Shown: one piece after another, positions 1-8,862 of the stretch
Numbering within the stretch: position 1 is the first letter of the stretch
Layout: every line of letters starts with the position of its first letter
Assembly: GCF_016429285.1 (NCBI RefSeq)
Contig: NZ_JAELUI010000019.1
Span: 1 to 52,500, forward strand
From: Ralstonia sp. ASV6
GTDB taxonomy: Bacteria > Pseudomonadota > Gammaproteobacteria > Burkholderiales > Burkholderiaceae
Direction: 5' to 3'
Length of the DNA: 52,500 nt
Translations under genes and position numbers: made by a program
Notes under the pieces: generated by a model
The model's database searches: none
What the model saw: only the letters and a program-made list of their open reading frames with translations
Told to the model about the DNA's origin: nothing

Positions 1-768
1 CGCCAGCACCGAAGGCGGCAGCTCTTGCGAGATGACCTCGCCGATCAGCGCGCGCGTCACGTCGTGATGCGGCTGCAGGAACACGTCGATCACGCGACCC
101 AACTCCACTACGCGGCCAGCATCGAGCACCGCCACGCGGTCGCACACCTGCTTGATGACTTCCATCTGGTGCGTGATCAGCACGATGGTCAGACCCAGCT
201 CGCGGTTGATCTTGCGCAGCAGATCAAGAATCGAACGCGTGGTCTCCGGGTCCAGCGCCGAGGTGGCTTCGTCCGAGAGCAGCACATCCGGCTGGCTGGC
301 CAGTGCGCGGGCAATGCCGACGCGCTGCTTCTGGCCGCCGGAAATCTGCGCCGGATAGCGATCCTTGTGCGCGGCCAGGCCAACGAGGTCCAGCAGCGGC
401 AGCACGATCTCGCGGATACGCTCGCGCGACGTGCCCGCCAACTCCAGCGGCAGCGCCACATTGTCATACACCGTGCGCGACGACAGCAGGTTGAAGTGCT
501 GGAAGATCATGCCGATCTTGCGGCGCGCCTGGCGCAGCCCGTCGGCATTGAGTGCGGTGAGTTCCTGGCCCGCCACCGTGACGGTGCCGGAGGTCGGCTT
601 GTTCAGCAGGTTGATCACACGCACCAGCGTGCTCTTGCCCGCGCCGCTGCGGCCAATGATGCCGAAGATCTCGCCGCGGTCGATGGTCAGGTCGACGTCG
701 CGCAGCGCGTGGACGTCATTGCCGCCCGCCCCCCGGAAGTGCTGCGATATCCCCTTGAGTTCAATCAT
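1..768 (-). CDS. metN: D-methionine ABC transporter ATP-binding protein MetN (partial, 3' end off the left edge)
   Basis: This is the ATPase subunit of the methionine importer MetNIQ. It is read as 256 codons from an ATG at 766-768 and stays open to base 1, so the C-terminal ACT-like (NIL) domain lies outside the window. Visible parts are the Walker [10 protein letters not shown] (about residues 38-46), the Q-loop IFQHFNLL, the signature SGGQKQR, the Walker [13 protein letters not shown] and the H-loop THQ. The stretch [20 protein letters not shown] is typical of MetN. metI and metQ would be expected just beyond the left edge. A perfect palindrome lies about 90 bases upstream of the start (855-872). 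Identity is strong; substrate assignment is by family. Confidence 0.93.
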   Translation of the reverse strand, partial: MIELKGISQHFRGAGGNDVHALRDVDLTIDRGEIFGIIGRSGAGKSTLVRVINLLNKPTSGTVTVAGQELTALNADGLRQARRKIGMIFQHFNLLSSRTVYDNVALPLELAGTSRERIREIVLPLLDLVGLAAHKDRYPAQISGGQKQRVGIARALASQPDVLLSDEATSALDPETTRSILDLLRKINRELGLTIVLITHQMEVIKQVCDRVAVLDAGRVVELGRVIDVFLQPHHDVTRALIGEVISQELPPSVLA

Positions 769-854
769 GTGTTGCATACAAAAACGGCAACTCGCCAAGC
801 CTCACGGGCTCCAGCGCGGTTGCCGTCTCTTTTATCGTTGGAATGAGGCGCTAG

Positions 855-872
855 TGTAAGGCAGGCCTTACA
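855..872. promoter_or_regulatory. 18-bp palindrome upstream of metN (operator candidate)
   Basis: TGTAAGGCAGGCCTTACA has two perfect 8-base arms around a central AG. It sits in the non-coding gap between the metN start (768) and the stop of the deacetylase gene (947). There is no T-run, so it does not look like an intrinsic terminator. Its size and symmetry suit a dimeric repressor site for metN. The regulator is not identifiable from the sequence. Confidence 0.4.
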
Positions 873-946
873 TGCGAGGAACGATTCTTTAACGATGTCT
901 TTATTACTTTTTCGAATTTTGCAGGCGATTTGTCGCCATATGACGC

Positions 947-1870
947 CTAAAGCTCAGCGAGCGCCTTGACGTGCGCCACCACGCTGCGGCCTAGCGCGCT
1001 GAGGTTGTAGCCACCCTCCAGGCAACTCACGATGCGGCCCTTGGCATGTGTGCGCGCCACCTGCATGAGCTGCTGCGTCATCCAGGCGTAATCTGCCTCA
1101 ACCAGGCCCATCTGGCCGAGGTCGTCTTCCCGGTGTGCATCGAAACCGGCAGAGATGAACAGCATCTCCGGCCGGAATGCCTCCAGGCGCGGCAGCCAGA
1201 TCGTTTCCACCACCTCGCGCACGGTCAGGCCACTCGTATAGGCCGGCAGCGGAATGTTGACCATGTTGGCCGCCACCGCTTCAGTGCCGGAATACGGATA
1301 GAACGGGTGCTGGAAGATGCTGCACATCAGCACGCGCGGCTCGTCGCGAAACGCTGCCTCGGTGCCGTTGCCGTGGTGCACGTCAAAGTCGACGATGGCC
1401 ACGCGCTGCAGCCCGTGGTACTCCAGCGCATGCCGCGCAGCCACCGCCACGTTATTGAAGAAGCAGAAGCCCATCGCACGGCCTGGCTCAGCGTGATGGC
1501 CCGGGGGGCGCACGCTGCAGAAGGCGTTCTCCAGCTCACCGGCGATCACCTTGTCGGTGGCATCCACCGCCGCACCCGCAGCCAGCACGGCGGCCATGTA
1601 GGTGTGCGGGTTCATCGAGGTGTCAGGGTCGATTGGCGTGTAGCCGGCGATCGGCACGTTGGCGACCAGTTCGCGCAAATATTCAGGCCGGTGCACGCGG
1701 CACAGTTGCACCTCCGTCGCAGGTGGTGCCTCGCAAGGCACAAGCAGATCTTCGATGCGGCTGGCGATCAGTTGATCTTCGATCGCGCGCAGACGGTCCG
1801 GGCACTCGGGATGGTGATACCCCATCTCGTGCTTGAGGAATTCGGGATGCGTGTAGAGGCCGGTCGCCAT
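947..1870 (-). CDS. Histone deacetylase family protein / acetylpolyamine amidohydrolase-like
   Basis: This 307-residue zinc-dependent deacetylase-fold enzyme would hydrolyse an acetyl-amide such as an acetylated polyamine or lysine. Visible motifs are RPPGHHAE with the catalytic His pair at 125-126, DFDVHHGNGT with zinc ligands D163 and H165, SAGFDAH with zinc ligand D244, and EGGYN near residue 288 bearing the transition-state Tyr. All key residues are present and the length is normal for the bacterial family. No signal peptide is seen, so it is probably cytoplasmic. It is divergent from mltB, with 141 bases between the starts. The physiological substrate cannot be told from sequence. Confidence 0.9.
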   Translation of the reverse strand: MATGLYTHPEFLKHEMGYHHPECPDRLRAIEDQLIASRIEDLLVPCEAPPATEVQLCRVHRPEYLRELVANVPIAGYTPIDPDTSMNPHTYMAAVLAAGAAVDATDKVIAGELENAFCSVRPPGHHAEPGRAMGFCFFNNVAVAARHALEYHGLQRVAIVDFDVHHGNGTEAAFRDEPRVLMCSIFQHPFYPYSGTEAVAANMVNIPLPAYTSGLTVREVVETIWLPRLEAFRPEMLFISAGFDAHREDDLGQMGLVEADYAWMTQQLMQVARTHAKGRIVSCLEGGYNLSALGRSVVAHVKALAEL

Positions 1871-2011
1871 GTTCGTCTTGTGTGCCCATTGGGGCTTATT
1901 CAGTGCATGTGTCTCCAGCCGCTACGTTAGCACGGCGGCGTCAAGTCGCAGGACGAGTCGATCCGGCAGAGCCATCCGCTACAATGCCCCGATCCCGTTG
2001 AAAGCCTGCCC

Positions 2012-3136
2012 ATGAGCCAATCGCCTTCTTCCCGTCGTCCCGTATTGCGCGCCCTGGTAGCGGGCGCCGCGCTCTCCGCGCTGTCCTTCCCCGGCCTGTC
2101 ACTGGCGGCCAAGAAGGCAACCAAGTCCCCCAAGCGCCGCGTCGCGGTGCATGAAGAAGAGATCGACCCAGACCGCTACCGCAACAACCCCCAAACGCAA
2201 GCCTTCGTCAACGAACTGGTCGGCCAATACAACTTCGACCGCGCCTCGCTTGATGCCCTGTTTGCCGGCACCGCCTATTCCGCTACGGTGGCGCGGCTGA
2301 TCCTGCCGCCTGCCACGCCTGCACGCCGGAGCTGGACAGCGTACCGTGGCCGCTTCATCGAGCCCATCCGCATCAACGCGGGCGTGCAGTTCTGGCAGCA
2401 GTACGGAGACACGCTGCGCCGCGCCGAAAGCGAGTTTGGCGTGCCGGCGGACGTGATCGTCGGCATCCTGGGCGTGGAAACCATCTACGGCCGCGACATG
2501 GGCAACTTCCGCGTGATGGATGCGCTGTCCACGCTGGCCTTCGATTACCCCGACACGCCCAATCGCCAAGACCGCAGCACGATGTTCCGCAACCAGCTCA
2601 AGGACTACCTGATCTGGTGCCGCGACACCGGCACGGATGCGTTCTCGGTACTGGGTTCGTATGCGGGCGCGGTGGGTATTCCGCAGTTCATGCCGACGAG
2701 CATTCGCGAGTACGCCGTCGACTACGACCATGATGGCCACATCGATCTGCGCAACAGTGCGGTGGATGCCATCGGCAGCGTCGCGCACTTCCTGCAGATG
2801 CACGGCTGGGAGCCAAATCGCCCAGTGATGTGGAACATCGCCAGCGATACCGACAGCCAGGGCATTGCCGCTGCCGCAGCCGACGGGCAGCCGTATCCGC
2901 GCATGACGCTGTCCAAGCTCACACGTGCCGGCCTGGCGCTCGCGCCCGGCGTGGATGCCACGCGCGAGCAGGAAACCGAGGTGCTGGTGGTCGACCTGCC
3001 CACGCCCGGCCAGTCAACTGAGTACCGCGTTGGCCTGCGCAACTTCTACGTGCTCACGCGCTACAACCGCAGCTTCTTCTATGCCGCAGCGGTGTACGAA
3101 CTGGGGCAAGCCGTGCGACAGGCAATGCGCGGCTGA
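2012..3136 (+). CDS. mltB: Lytic murein transglycosylase B
   Basis: MltB cleaves the MurNAc-GlcNAc bond of peptidoglycan to give 1,6-anhydro-muropeptides. The product has 374 residues. An N-terminal export signal (about 1-32, with a twin-Arg-like SRRPVLRAL) has no lipobox Cys, unlike E. coli MltB, so the protein is probably periplasmic and soluble. The SLT_2 domain carries GVETIYGRDMG with the catalytic Glu at 156, and GIPQFMPTSI further on. The gene is a single transcription unit closed by a very strong terminator at 3145-3196. The muropeptides it releases could feed the phosphatase encoded at 25692. Confidence 0.92.
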   Translation: MSQSPSSRRPVLRALVAGAALSALSFPGLSLAAKKATKSPKRRVAVHEEEIDPDRYRNNPQTQAFVNELVGQYNFDRASLDALFAGTAYSATVARLILPPATPARRSWTAYRGRFIEPIRINAGVQFWQQYGDTLRRAESEFGVPADVIVGILGVETIYGRDMGNFRVMDALSTLAFDYPDTPNRQDRSTMFRNQLKDYLIWCRDTGTDAFSVLGSYAGAVGIPQFMPTSIREYAVDYDHDGHIDLRNSAVDAIGSVAHFLQMHGWEPNRPVMWNIASDTDSQGIAAAAADGQPYPRMTLSKLTRAGLALAPGVDATREQETEVLVVDLPTPGQSTEYRVGLRNFYVLTRYNRSFFYAAAVYELGQAVRQAMRG

Positions 3137-3144
3137 TCATCAGC

Positions 3145-3196
3145 GTTCACGCAATAAAAAAGCGCAGCTTCGGCTGCGCTTTTTTATTGCGTGAAC
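3145..3196. terminator. Bidirectional intrinsic terminator between mltB and the cysM-linked secreted gene
   Basis: The hairpin has 24-base arms that are perfect complements around a TTCG tetraloop. Arm 3145-3168 pairs with 3173-3196. An A-run lies in the 5' arm and a T-run in the 3' arm, so it works as a terminator for mltB (plus) and for the converging minus-strand gene that ends at 3209. Confidence 0.93.
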
Positions 3197-3208
3197 CGCC
3201 AGTGCCAG

Positions 3209-3952
3209 CTATTTCCAGCGCGGCAGATACACCATGCGCGTGTCGCTCGACGCAGGGTCGAGGACCTTGTCGTCAATACGTATCACGGCCAGGTTCCGCC
3301 CCTGGCGCACCAGCCGCATCTGCTCGAACGGCGCCCGCCCAAGCTGTTCGATATTGTCGACGGCAAACCCAGCCAGCCGAGCCTCGGCGCGCTGCGGCGG
3401 AATATCGAACCATTGCCAGGCATCGCTGGTGCCCTTGCGGCGCAAACCCGCACGCGCCCACACCTCCGTGGCAGGCATGTCGATCTGGGCGTCGCCGTTG
3501 GGCAGGGTGACTTGGGTGACGGTCTTGCCTGAGCGCGCTTCGAACTGGACTTCCACGTCCGCCATCGGTCCTTTGCCGGGTAGCCCTACGATCGCCAGCC
3601 AAGTGCCGGCTTCCGCAGGCTTTGCGCGGACAAGCTCTTCGTCACGGAACAGGTAGAACGTCGGCTTACCGGGCGTGTAGGCCTGCAGCACGATGGTCTC
3701 ACCGTCGAACTTCCAGATGCCCTCGGCATGCTTGTCTACGCTGGACACCCAGCGCCACTCGAATCCGCCATCGTCGTGGAGCCTCAACATCGAGCCCACA
3801 TCGCGACCCGCGTCGAGGTAATACTGGTCCGCCACGGCCCGCACAGCAGCGTCCGGTTCAGCATCAGCAGCCAGTGCAAGGCTGAGCCATCCGGCCAGCG
3901 CCAGCACGACGGGCACAGCCCAAGCCCGCATGCGTGTCATTCGCATCGTCAT
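3209..3952 (-). CDS. Secreted protein of unknown function, downstream of cysM
   Basis: The product has 247 residues. An N-terminal hydrophobic signal (about 8-28, ending ALAADAEP) predicts export. The mature part is rich in beta-type segments, for example YYLDAGRDVGSMLRL, GFEWRWVSSVD and GIWKFDGETIVLQAY, and suggests a small lipocalin-like barrel; no catalytic motif is recognised. I chose the ATG at 3952 because it lies 14 bases after the cysM stop, with a GGGAG ribosome site in between. The longer frame to 4117 would overlap cysM. Co-transcription with cysM is likely. Function unknown. Confidence 0.75.
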   Translation of the reverse strand: MTMRMTRMRAWAVPVVLALAGWLSLALAADAEPDAAVRAVADQYYLDAGRDVGSMLRLHDDGGFEWRWVSSVDKHAEGIWKFDGETIVLQAYTPGKPTFYLFRDEELVRAKPAEAGTWLAIVGLPGKGPMADVEVQFEARSGKTVTQVTLPNGDAQIDMPATEVWARAGLRRKGTSDAWQWFDIPPQRAEARLAGFAVDNIEQLGRAPFEQMRLVRQGRNLAVIRIDDKVLDPASSDTRMVYLPRWK

Positions 3953-3968
3953 CGCGGCACGCTCCCGA

Positions 3969-4871
3969 TCAGGCCGGGAACACGCCTGTCGACAGGTAGC
4001 GATCGCCCCGATCGCACACCACGAACACGATGGTCGCATTCTCGACTTCTTCGGCGATCCGCAGTGCCACGCACAATGCACCGGCCGCCGAGATACCGCA
4101 AAAGATGCCCTCTTCACGTGCCATGCGACGCGCCATGTGCTCGGCGTCGGACTGGCTCACGGGTTCGGTGCGGTCGATGTATTTCGGGTCATAGATCTTC
4201 GGCATGTAGGCTTCCGGCCATTTGCGGATGCCCGGAATGCGCGAGCCTTCGGCCGGCTGCGCGCCGATGATCTGGATGGCCGGGTTCTTCTCTTTCAGAA
4301 AACGTGAAACTCCGGTGATGGTGCCCGTCGTGCCCATCGCCGAGACGAAATGCGTGATGCGGCCTTCCGTGTCACGCCACAGCTCGGGGCCGGTGGTCTC
4401 GTAGTGCGCCAGCGGGTTATCCGGGTTGGCGAACTGGTCGAGAATGACGCCCTTGCCTTCCTTTTCCATCGCGTCGGCCAGATCACGCGCATATTCCATA
4501 CCGCCTTTGACGGGGGTAAGGATGATCTCTGCGCCATAGGCAGCCATGCTCTGGCGGCGCTCCACCGAGAGGTCCTCCGGCATGATCAGCACCATCTTGT
4601 AGCCACGAATGGCCGCCGCCATTGCCAGTGCGATGCCGGTGTTGCCCGAAGTCGCCTCGATAAGCGTGTCGCCCGGCTTGATGCGGCCGCGCGTCTCAGC
4701 ATGCCTGATCATGGACAGCGCGGGGCGATCCTTGACCGAGCCAGCCGGGTTGTTGCCTTCTAGCTTGCCGAGGATAACGTTGCCGCGTCGCGCATTGCCT
4801 TCGCCTGGAATGCGTTGGAGCTGAACCAAAGGCGTGTTGCCGATGGTGTCTTCAATGGTGAGATAAGCCAT
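3969..4871 (-). CDS. cysM: Cysteine synthase B (O-acetylserine sulfhydrylase B)
   Basis: This PLP enzyme makes L-cysteine from O-acetylserine and sulfide, and in CysM-type enzymes also from thiosulfate. The product has 300 residues from the ATG at 4871. It shows GNTPLVQLQR, NPAGSVKDR with the PLP lysine at K47, the phosphate-binding loop SGNTGIALA, GTTGTITGVSR, and GISAAGA near the C terminus. The short length and the RRMAREEGIFCGIS segment fit CysM rather than CysK. The N-terminal extension of the open frame up to 4943 has no family similarity and was rejected. Confidence 0.94.
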   Translation of the reverse strand: MAYLTIEDTIGNTPLVQLQRIPGEGNARRGNVILGKLEGNNPAGSVKDRPALSMIRHAETRGRIKPGDTLIEATSGNTGIALAMAAAIRGYKMVLIMPEDLSVERRQSMAAYGAEIILTPVKGGMEYARDLADAMEKEGKGVILDQFANPDNPLAHYETTGPELWRDTEGRITHFVSAMGTTGTITGVSRFLKEKNPAIQIIGAQPAEGSRIPGIRKWPEAYMPKIYDPKYIDRTEPVSQSDAEHMARRMAREEGIFCGISAAGALCVALRIAEEVENATIVFVVCDRGDRYLSTGVFPA

Positions 4872-4946
4872 GATGCGTGGGGAAAGGGAATCTGACCATT
4901 GTAATGCAGCCTGTCTGTGGTCCGAAGGCCATGCCCGGCACATGGC

Positions 4947-4970
4947 AAAACGCCCCGCATGGGCGGGGCG
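4947..4970 (-). terminator. Intrinsic terminator after comEA
   Basis: The arms CGCCCCGC and GCGGGGCG flank a 4-base loop at 4951-4970 and are followed on the minus strand by TTTT. It lies 24 bases beyond the comEA stop and upstream of cysM, so cysM needs its own promoter. Confidence 0.8.
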
Positions 4971-4994
4971 TCGCGGGAGAACCGATCAAGGCGC

Positions 4995-5312
4995 TTACTT
5001 CTTCTTGGCGTCCTTGCCGTCTTTCTTGGCTGCAGCCGGTGCGGGCGCGGGCGCGCCGAACGTCAGCCCTTCATTTTCGAGCTTGGCGAGCGTCTTGTCG
5101 CCGATGCCGGATACGCGAGACTTGAAGTCGGCGGCATCCTTGTACGGACCATTCTTGGTGCGCTCTTCAATGATGGCCTTGGAACGCTTCGGGCCAATGC
5201 CGGACAACGTCTCCAGCCCGGCATGATCCGCGGTGTTCACATCCACCGACGCCCACGCGGCCGACAGCATGGACAGCGACATCAACGCAACGGCCAACAA
5301 TTTCTTCAGCAT
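4995..5312 (-). CDS. comEA: ComEA-family helix-hairpin-helix DNA-binding protein
   Basis: This small exported protein has 105 residues. The signal peptide spans about 1-21 (cleavage near AWA-SVDVN). Two helix-hairpin-helix motifs follow: VDVNTADHAGLETLSGIGPK and the segment with FKSRVSGIGDKTLAKL. The tail is low-complexity (APAPAPAAAKKDGKDAKKK) and strongly basic, which could add DNA affinity. Periplasmic ComEA binds incoming double-stranded DNA during natural transformation. The gene stands alone between two terminators. The family call is sure; a competence role here is inference. Confidence 0.88.
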   Translation of the reverse strand: MLKKLLAVALMSLSMLSAAWASVDVNTADHAGLETLSGIGPKRSKAIIEERTKNGPYKDAADFKSRVSGIGDKTLAKLENEGLTFGAPAPAPAAAKKDGKDAKKK

Positions 5313-5343
5313 GTGCTCCTCCTGATTCTTGGGTTCAGAGATG

Positions 5344-5371
5344 AAAAAACCGCCACATCGTGTGGCGGTTT
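5344..5371 (-). terminator. Intrinsic terminator after rfaD
   Basis: The hairpin has 11-base arms (5347-5357 and 5361-5371) with a 3-base loop and a run of Ts on the minus strand. It ends the rfaD-containing transcript before comEA. Confidence 0.85.
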
Positions 5372-5447
5372 CAACGCATCTTAAGGAGCATCACCAGGAC
5401 GCTGTGGCGCGCAAACAAAAAGTCACGCGCTGTCTGATTACTGGTGA

Positions 5448-6443
5448 TCACGCAGGCTGCTTCAGCAACCACTGGCAGTAGCGCTCCACGCCTTCCTGTA
5501 CCGTCAGGAACGGCGCCGTGTAACCCGCTGCACGCAGACGCGACTGATCGGCCTGCGTGAAGCACTGATACTTGCCGCGCAACGCATCCGGGAACTTCAC
5601 GTATTCAATCAAACCTTCCTGCGCCAGTTCCTCGGTGGAAAGCACCGGTTTGCCTTCTGCGCCGCGCAGCGTGTTCACCACCGTCGTGGCGATGTCGTTG
5701 AACGGCTGCGCACGGCCAGTGCCCAGATTGAAGATGCCCGACTTGTCAGGGTTGTCGAAGAAGAACAGGTTGACCTTCACCACGTCTTCCACCGACACGA
5801 AGTCGCGCATCTGGCCACCCTGCGGGTAGCCGTTGTACTCGCCAAACAGCTTGACGGTGCCTTCCGCGCGGAACTGGTTGAAGTTGTGAAACGCGACCGA
5901 GGCCATGCGACCCTTGTGCTGCTCGCGTGGGCCGTACACGTTGAAGTAACGGAAGCCGACGATCTGCGAGAGTGCCGTCGGCATAACGCGGCGCACGACC
6001 TGATCGAACAGCAGCTTGGAGTAGCCGTACACATTGAGCGGACGCTCGAACTCCGGCGCTTCGCGGAAGGTTTCCGACGCACCATACGTAGCCGCCGACG
6101 AGGCGTAGAGGAACTGCACGCCCTGATCCAGGCACGCACGCATCACCGCCAGCGTGTAGCGGTAGTTATTGTCCATCATGTAGCGGCCATCGGTCTCCAT
6201 GGTGTCGGAGCAGGCGCCCTCATGGAAGATCGCACGAACTTTGCCGAAATCGCCGCGCGCAAAGCGCTCGACAAATTCGGTCTTGTCTAGGTAATCGCTG
6301 ATCTGGCAGTCGACGATGTTCTTGAACTTGTCGGCGCGCGTGAGATTGTCGACGGCGATGATGTCGGTCTCGCCGCGTGCGTTCAGGCCCTTGACGATAT
6401 TGGCGCCGATAAAGCCGGCCGCGCCGGTGACGATGATGGTCAT
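5448..6443 (-). CDS. rfaD: ADP-L-glycero-D-manno-heptose 6-epimerase
   Basis: RfaD/HldD converts ADP-D-glycero-manno-heptose to the L form used in the inner core of LPS. The product is a 331-residue short-chain dehydrogenase-type protein. It has the NAD(P) loop GAAGFIG (7-13) and the catalytic pair Y139 and K143 in [25 protein letters not shown] and the [11 protein letters not shown] segment are typical of the family. It lies 18 bases after the heptose kinase gene in one operon, so two heptose steps are encoded side by side. Confidence 0.95.
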   Translation of the reverse strand: MTIIVTGAAGFIGANIVKGLNARGETDIIAVDNLTRADKFKNIVDCQISDYLDKTEFVERFARGDFGKVRAIFHEGACSDTMETDGRYMMDNNYRYTLAVMRACLDQGVQFLYASSAATYGASETFREAPEFERPLNVYGYSKLLFDQVVRRVMPTALSQIVGFRYFNVYGPREQHKGRMASVAFHNFNQFRAEGTVKLFGEYNGYPQGGQMRDFVSVEDVVKVNLFFFDNPDKSGIFNLGTGRAQPFNDIATTVVNTLRGAEGKPVLSTEELAQEGLIEYVKFPDALRGKYQCFTQADQSRLRAAGYTAPFLTVQEGVERYCQWLLKQPA

Positions 6444-6461
6444 GATCGGTGGATCAGTTGA

Positions 6462-7394
6462 TCAGTTGAAGAGTTCTGCGTAAGTCACAACGGCCGTGCC
6501 CAGCTTGCCGACCACGATGCTGCCCGCGCGGTTGGCGTACTGCACGGCTTCCTTGAGGCTGGCGCCAGCACCCAGCATCGTGGCCAGCGTGGCGATCACG
6601 GTGTCGCCCGCACCCGACACGTCGTACACCTCACGTGCCTGGGCCGACACGTGCAGCACTTCGTGCTCGGTGTACAGCGTCATGCCCTCTTCCGAGCGTG
6701 TCAGCAGCAGCGCTTCGAGCTGCAGCTCGCGGCGCAGGTTCTGTGCACGGATCGTCAAATCCTGCTCCGACTTCCACGAGCCGACCACCTGGCGCATCTC
6801 GGCGCGATTGGGCGTGATCATGGTCGCGCCTTTGTAGCGCGAATAATCGTCACCCTTCGGGTCGACCAGCACGCGGCGGCCAGCTTGACGCGACGCTTCG
6901 ATCATCTTGCCCACATGCGTGAGGCCGCCTTTGCCGTAGTCGGACAAGACCACCACGTCATGCTGCGGCACCAGCGTGCCGAAACGATCGAGCACCGACA
7001 TCAGCACTTCGTGCGTAGGCGGGTTCTCGAAATCGACACGGATCAACTGCTGCTGACGCGCCAGCACACGCAGCTTGATCGTCGTATTGACGGCCGGATC
7101 GCGATGCAGGTGGCCCGTAACCCGGCTCTCACCGAGCAGTGTTTCAATGCTGCGGCCGGGTTCATCGTCGCCAATCACGCCCAGCATGCCCACCTGCGCT
7201 CCGAGCGCAGCGGCATTGCGCGCCACGTTGGCTGCGCCACCCAAGCGCTCGTCCGAGCGCTTGATCTGCACGACGGGCACCGGTGCTTCGGGCGAAATCC
7301 GTTCAACGTCGCCAAACCAGTAGCGGTCGAGCATCATGTCGCCCACCACGAGAATGCGGGCGGCGTTGATCTGTTCTGAAGCGAGAGCAGTCAT
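6462..7394 (-). CDS. rfaE1: D-glycero-beta-D-manno-heptose-7-phosphate kinase (single-domain HldE/RfaE1)
   Basis: This PfkB-family sugar kinase phosphorylates heptose-7-phosphate at C1. The product has 310 residues and only the kinase domain, so the nucleotidyltransferase (RfaE2/HldC) must be encoded elsewhere. Motifs are GDMMLDRYWFGDVERISPEAP near the N terminus and SGAGDTVIATLATMLGAG with the catalytic Asp near the C terminus. I chose the ATG at 7394; the frame can be extended to a TTG at 7430, which would overlap ugd. It lies between ugd and rfaD. Confidence 0.92.
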   Translation of the reverse strand: MTALASEQINAARILVVGDMMLDRYWFGDVERISPEAPVPVVQIKRSDERLGGAANVARNAAALGAQVGMLGVIGDDEPGRSIETLLGESRVTGHLHRDPAVNTTIKLRVLARQQQLIRVDFENPPTHEVLMSVLDRFGTLVPQHDVVVLSDYGKGGLTHVGKMIEASRQAGRRVLVDPKGDDYSRYKGATMITPNRAEMRQVVGSWKSEQDLTIRAQNLRRELQLEALLLTRSEEGMTLYTEHEVLHVSAQAREVYDVSGAGDTVIATLATMLGAGASLKEAVQYANRAGSIVVGKLGTAVVTYAELFN

Positions 7395-7435
7395 GGGTCT
7401 GGCGTCGGCAGCGGCCGAGGGTCGCGGCAACGTGA

Positions 7436-8800
7436 TTACGATTGGGTGGAGCGCCCGATGGCCTGGTATTCAAAGCCCGCATCGCGCATGGCTTGCGGCT
7501 CGAACAGGTTACGGCCGTCGAACACCATTGGCGTCTTCAACAGTGCCTTCACAGCGTTGAAGTCCGGGCTGCGGAACGCCTTCCACTCGGTCACGATGAC
7601 CAGCGCATCGGCGTCCTTGAGCGCGTCCATCTGACCAGCGCAGAATGTCACGCGTTCCAGCTGTTCGGCAGAAAGATCGAGCGCCAGTGCGTGACGCGCC
7701 TCTTCCATGGCGACCGGGTCATACACCTGCACACGTGCGCCGCGTGAGAGCAGCGAAGCGATCAGGATACGGCTCGGCGCTTCGCGCATGTCATCGGTAT
7801 TCGGCTTGAAAGCCAAGCCCCAGATGGCAAACGTGCGCCCCGTCAGGTCTGCACCCATGCGGTCTTCAATCTTGCCGACCAGCACTTCCTTCTGCTTGTC
7901 GTTGACGGCCTCGACGGCCTCCAGCACGTGCAGCGTCTGACCGTACTCCTGCGCAGTGCGCACCAGCGCCTGCACATCCTTCGGGAAACACGAGCCCCCG
8001 TAGCCGGTACCGGCGTAGAGGAAGCTGTAACCGATGCGCGGGTCGGAGCCAATGCCCAGGCGCACGAGTTCGATATCAGCGCCCACCTTGTCGGCGAGGT
8101 TGGCCATCTCATTCATGAACGAGATACGTGTGGCCAGCATCGAGTTGGCAGCGTACTTGGTGAATTCGGCCGAACGCACGTCCATGTAGAAGGTGCGTTC
8201 GTGGTTGCGGTTGAACGGCGCGTAGAGCGTGCGCATCATCGCCTTGGCGCGCTGGCCATCGTTGTCGGCATAGGTGCCGAGCACGATGCGGTCCGGGCGC
8301 ATGAAGTCGTCCACCGCAGCACCTTCCTTCAGGAACTCGGGGTTCGACACCACCGAGAAGCCGACATCGGACTTGCCGCGCGTGGCCAATACTTCGGCAA
8401 CGGCAGCGCGCACCTTGTCGCCGGTGCCAACAGGCACGGTCGACTTGTCGACGATCACCTTGAAGCCGTTCATGTGCTGGGCGATGTTGCGTGCAGCGGC
8501 CAGTACGTATTTCAGGTCCGCCGAGCCATCTTCATCCGGCGGCGTACCCACGGCGATGAACTGCACATCACCGTGCGCGACGCTGGCTGCCACGTCAGTC
8601 GAAAACTGGATGCGGCCGGCCGCGCGGTTGCGCTCGATCAGCTCCTTGAGCCCCGGTTCGTAGATGGGCACGCCGCCGGCGTTGAGCAGGTCGATCTTCT
8701 TCTGGTCGACGTCGAGGCAGAACACATCGTTGCCCAGCTCCGCCAGACACGCGCCGGTGACCAGACCGACATAACCGCTACCGATGATGGTGATTTTCAT
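7436..8800 (-). CDS. ugd: UDP-glucose 6-dehydrogenase
   Basis: Ugd oxidises UDP-glucose to UDP-glucuronate with two NAD+. The product is 454 residues. It has the N-terminal NAD loop [10 protein letters not shown] (7-16), the central segment [10 protein letters not shown], and the catalytic Cys271 in [15 protein letters not shown]-glucuronate could feed capsule or exopolysaccharide, or the aminoarabinose modification of lipid A. The operon with lapB and the heptose genes points to envelope polysaccharide use, though the exact product cannot be named from here. Confidence 0.95.
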   Translation of the reverse strand: MKITIIGSGYVGLVTGACLAELGNDVFCLDVDQKKIDLLNAGGVPIYEPGLKELIERNRAAGRIQFSTDVAASVAHGDVQFIAVGTPPDEDGSADLKYVLAAARNIAQHMNGFKVIVDKSTVPVGTGDKVRAAVAEVLATRGKSDVGFSVVSNPEFLKEGAAVDDFMRPDRIVLGTYADNDGQRAKAMMRTLYAPFNRNHERTFYMDVRSAEFTKYAANSMLATRISFMNEMANLADKVGADIELVRLGIGSDPRIGYSFLYAGTGYGGSCFPKDVQALVRTAQEYGQTLHVLEAVEAVNDKQKEVLVGKIEDRMGADLTGRTFAIWGLAFKPNTDDMREAPSRILIASLLSRGARVQVYDPVAMEEARHALALDLSAEQLERVTFCAGQMDALKDADALVIVTEWKAFRSPDFNAVKALLKTPMVFDGRNLFEPQAMRDAGFEYQAIGRSTQS

Positions 8801-8862
8801 ACGAACACTTCAAAGATTAGAAAAGCGCCGGCGCGATGGACAACCAACCGCGCCGGACTGAA

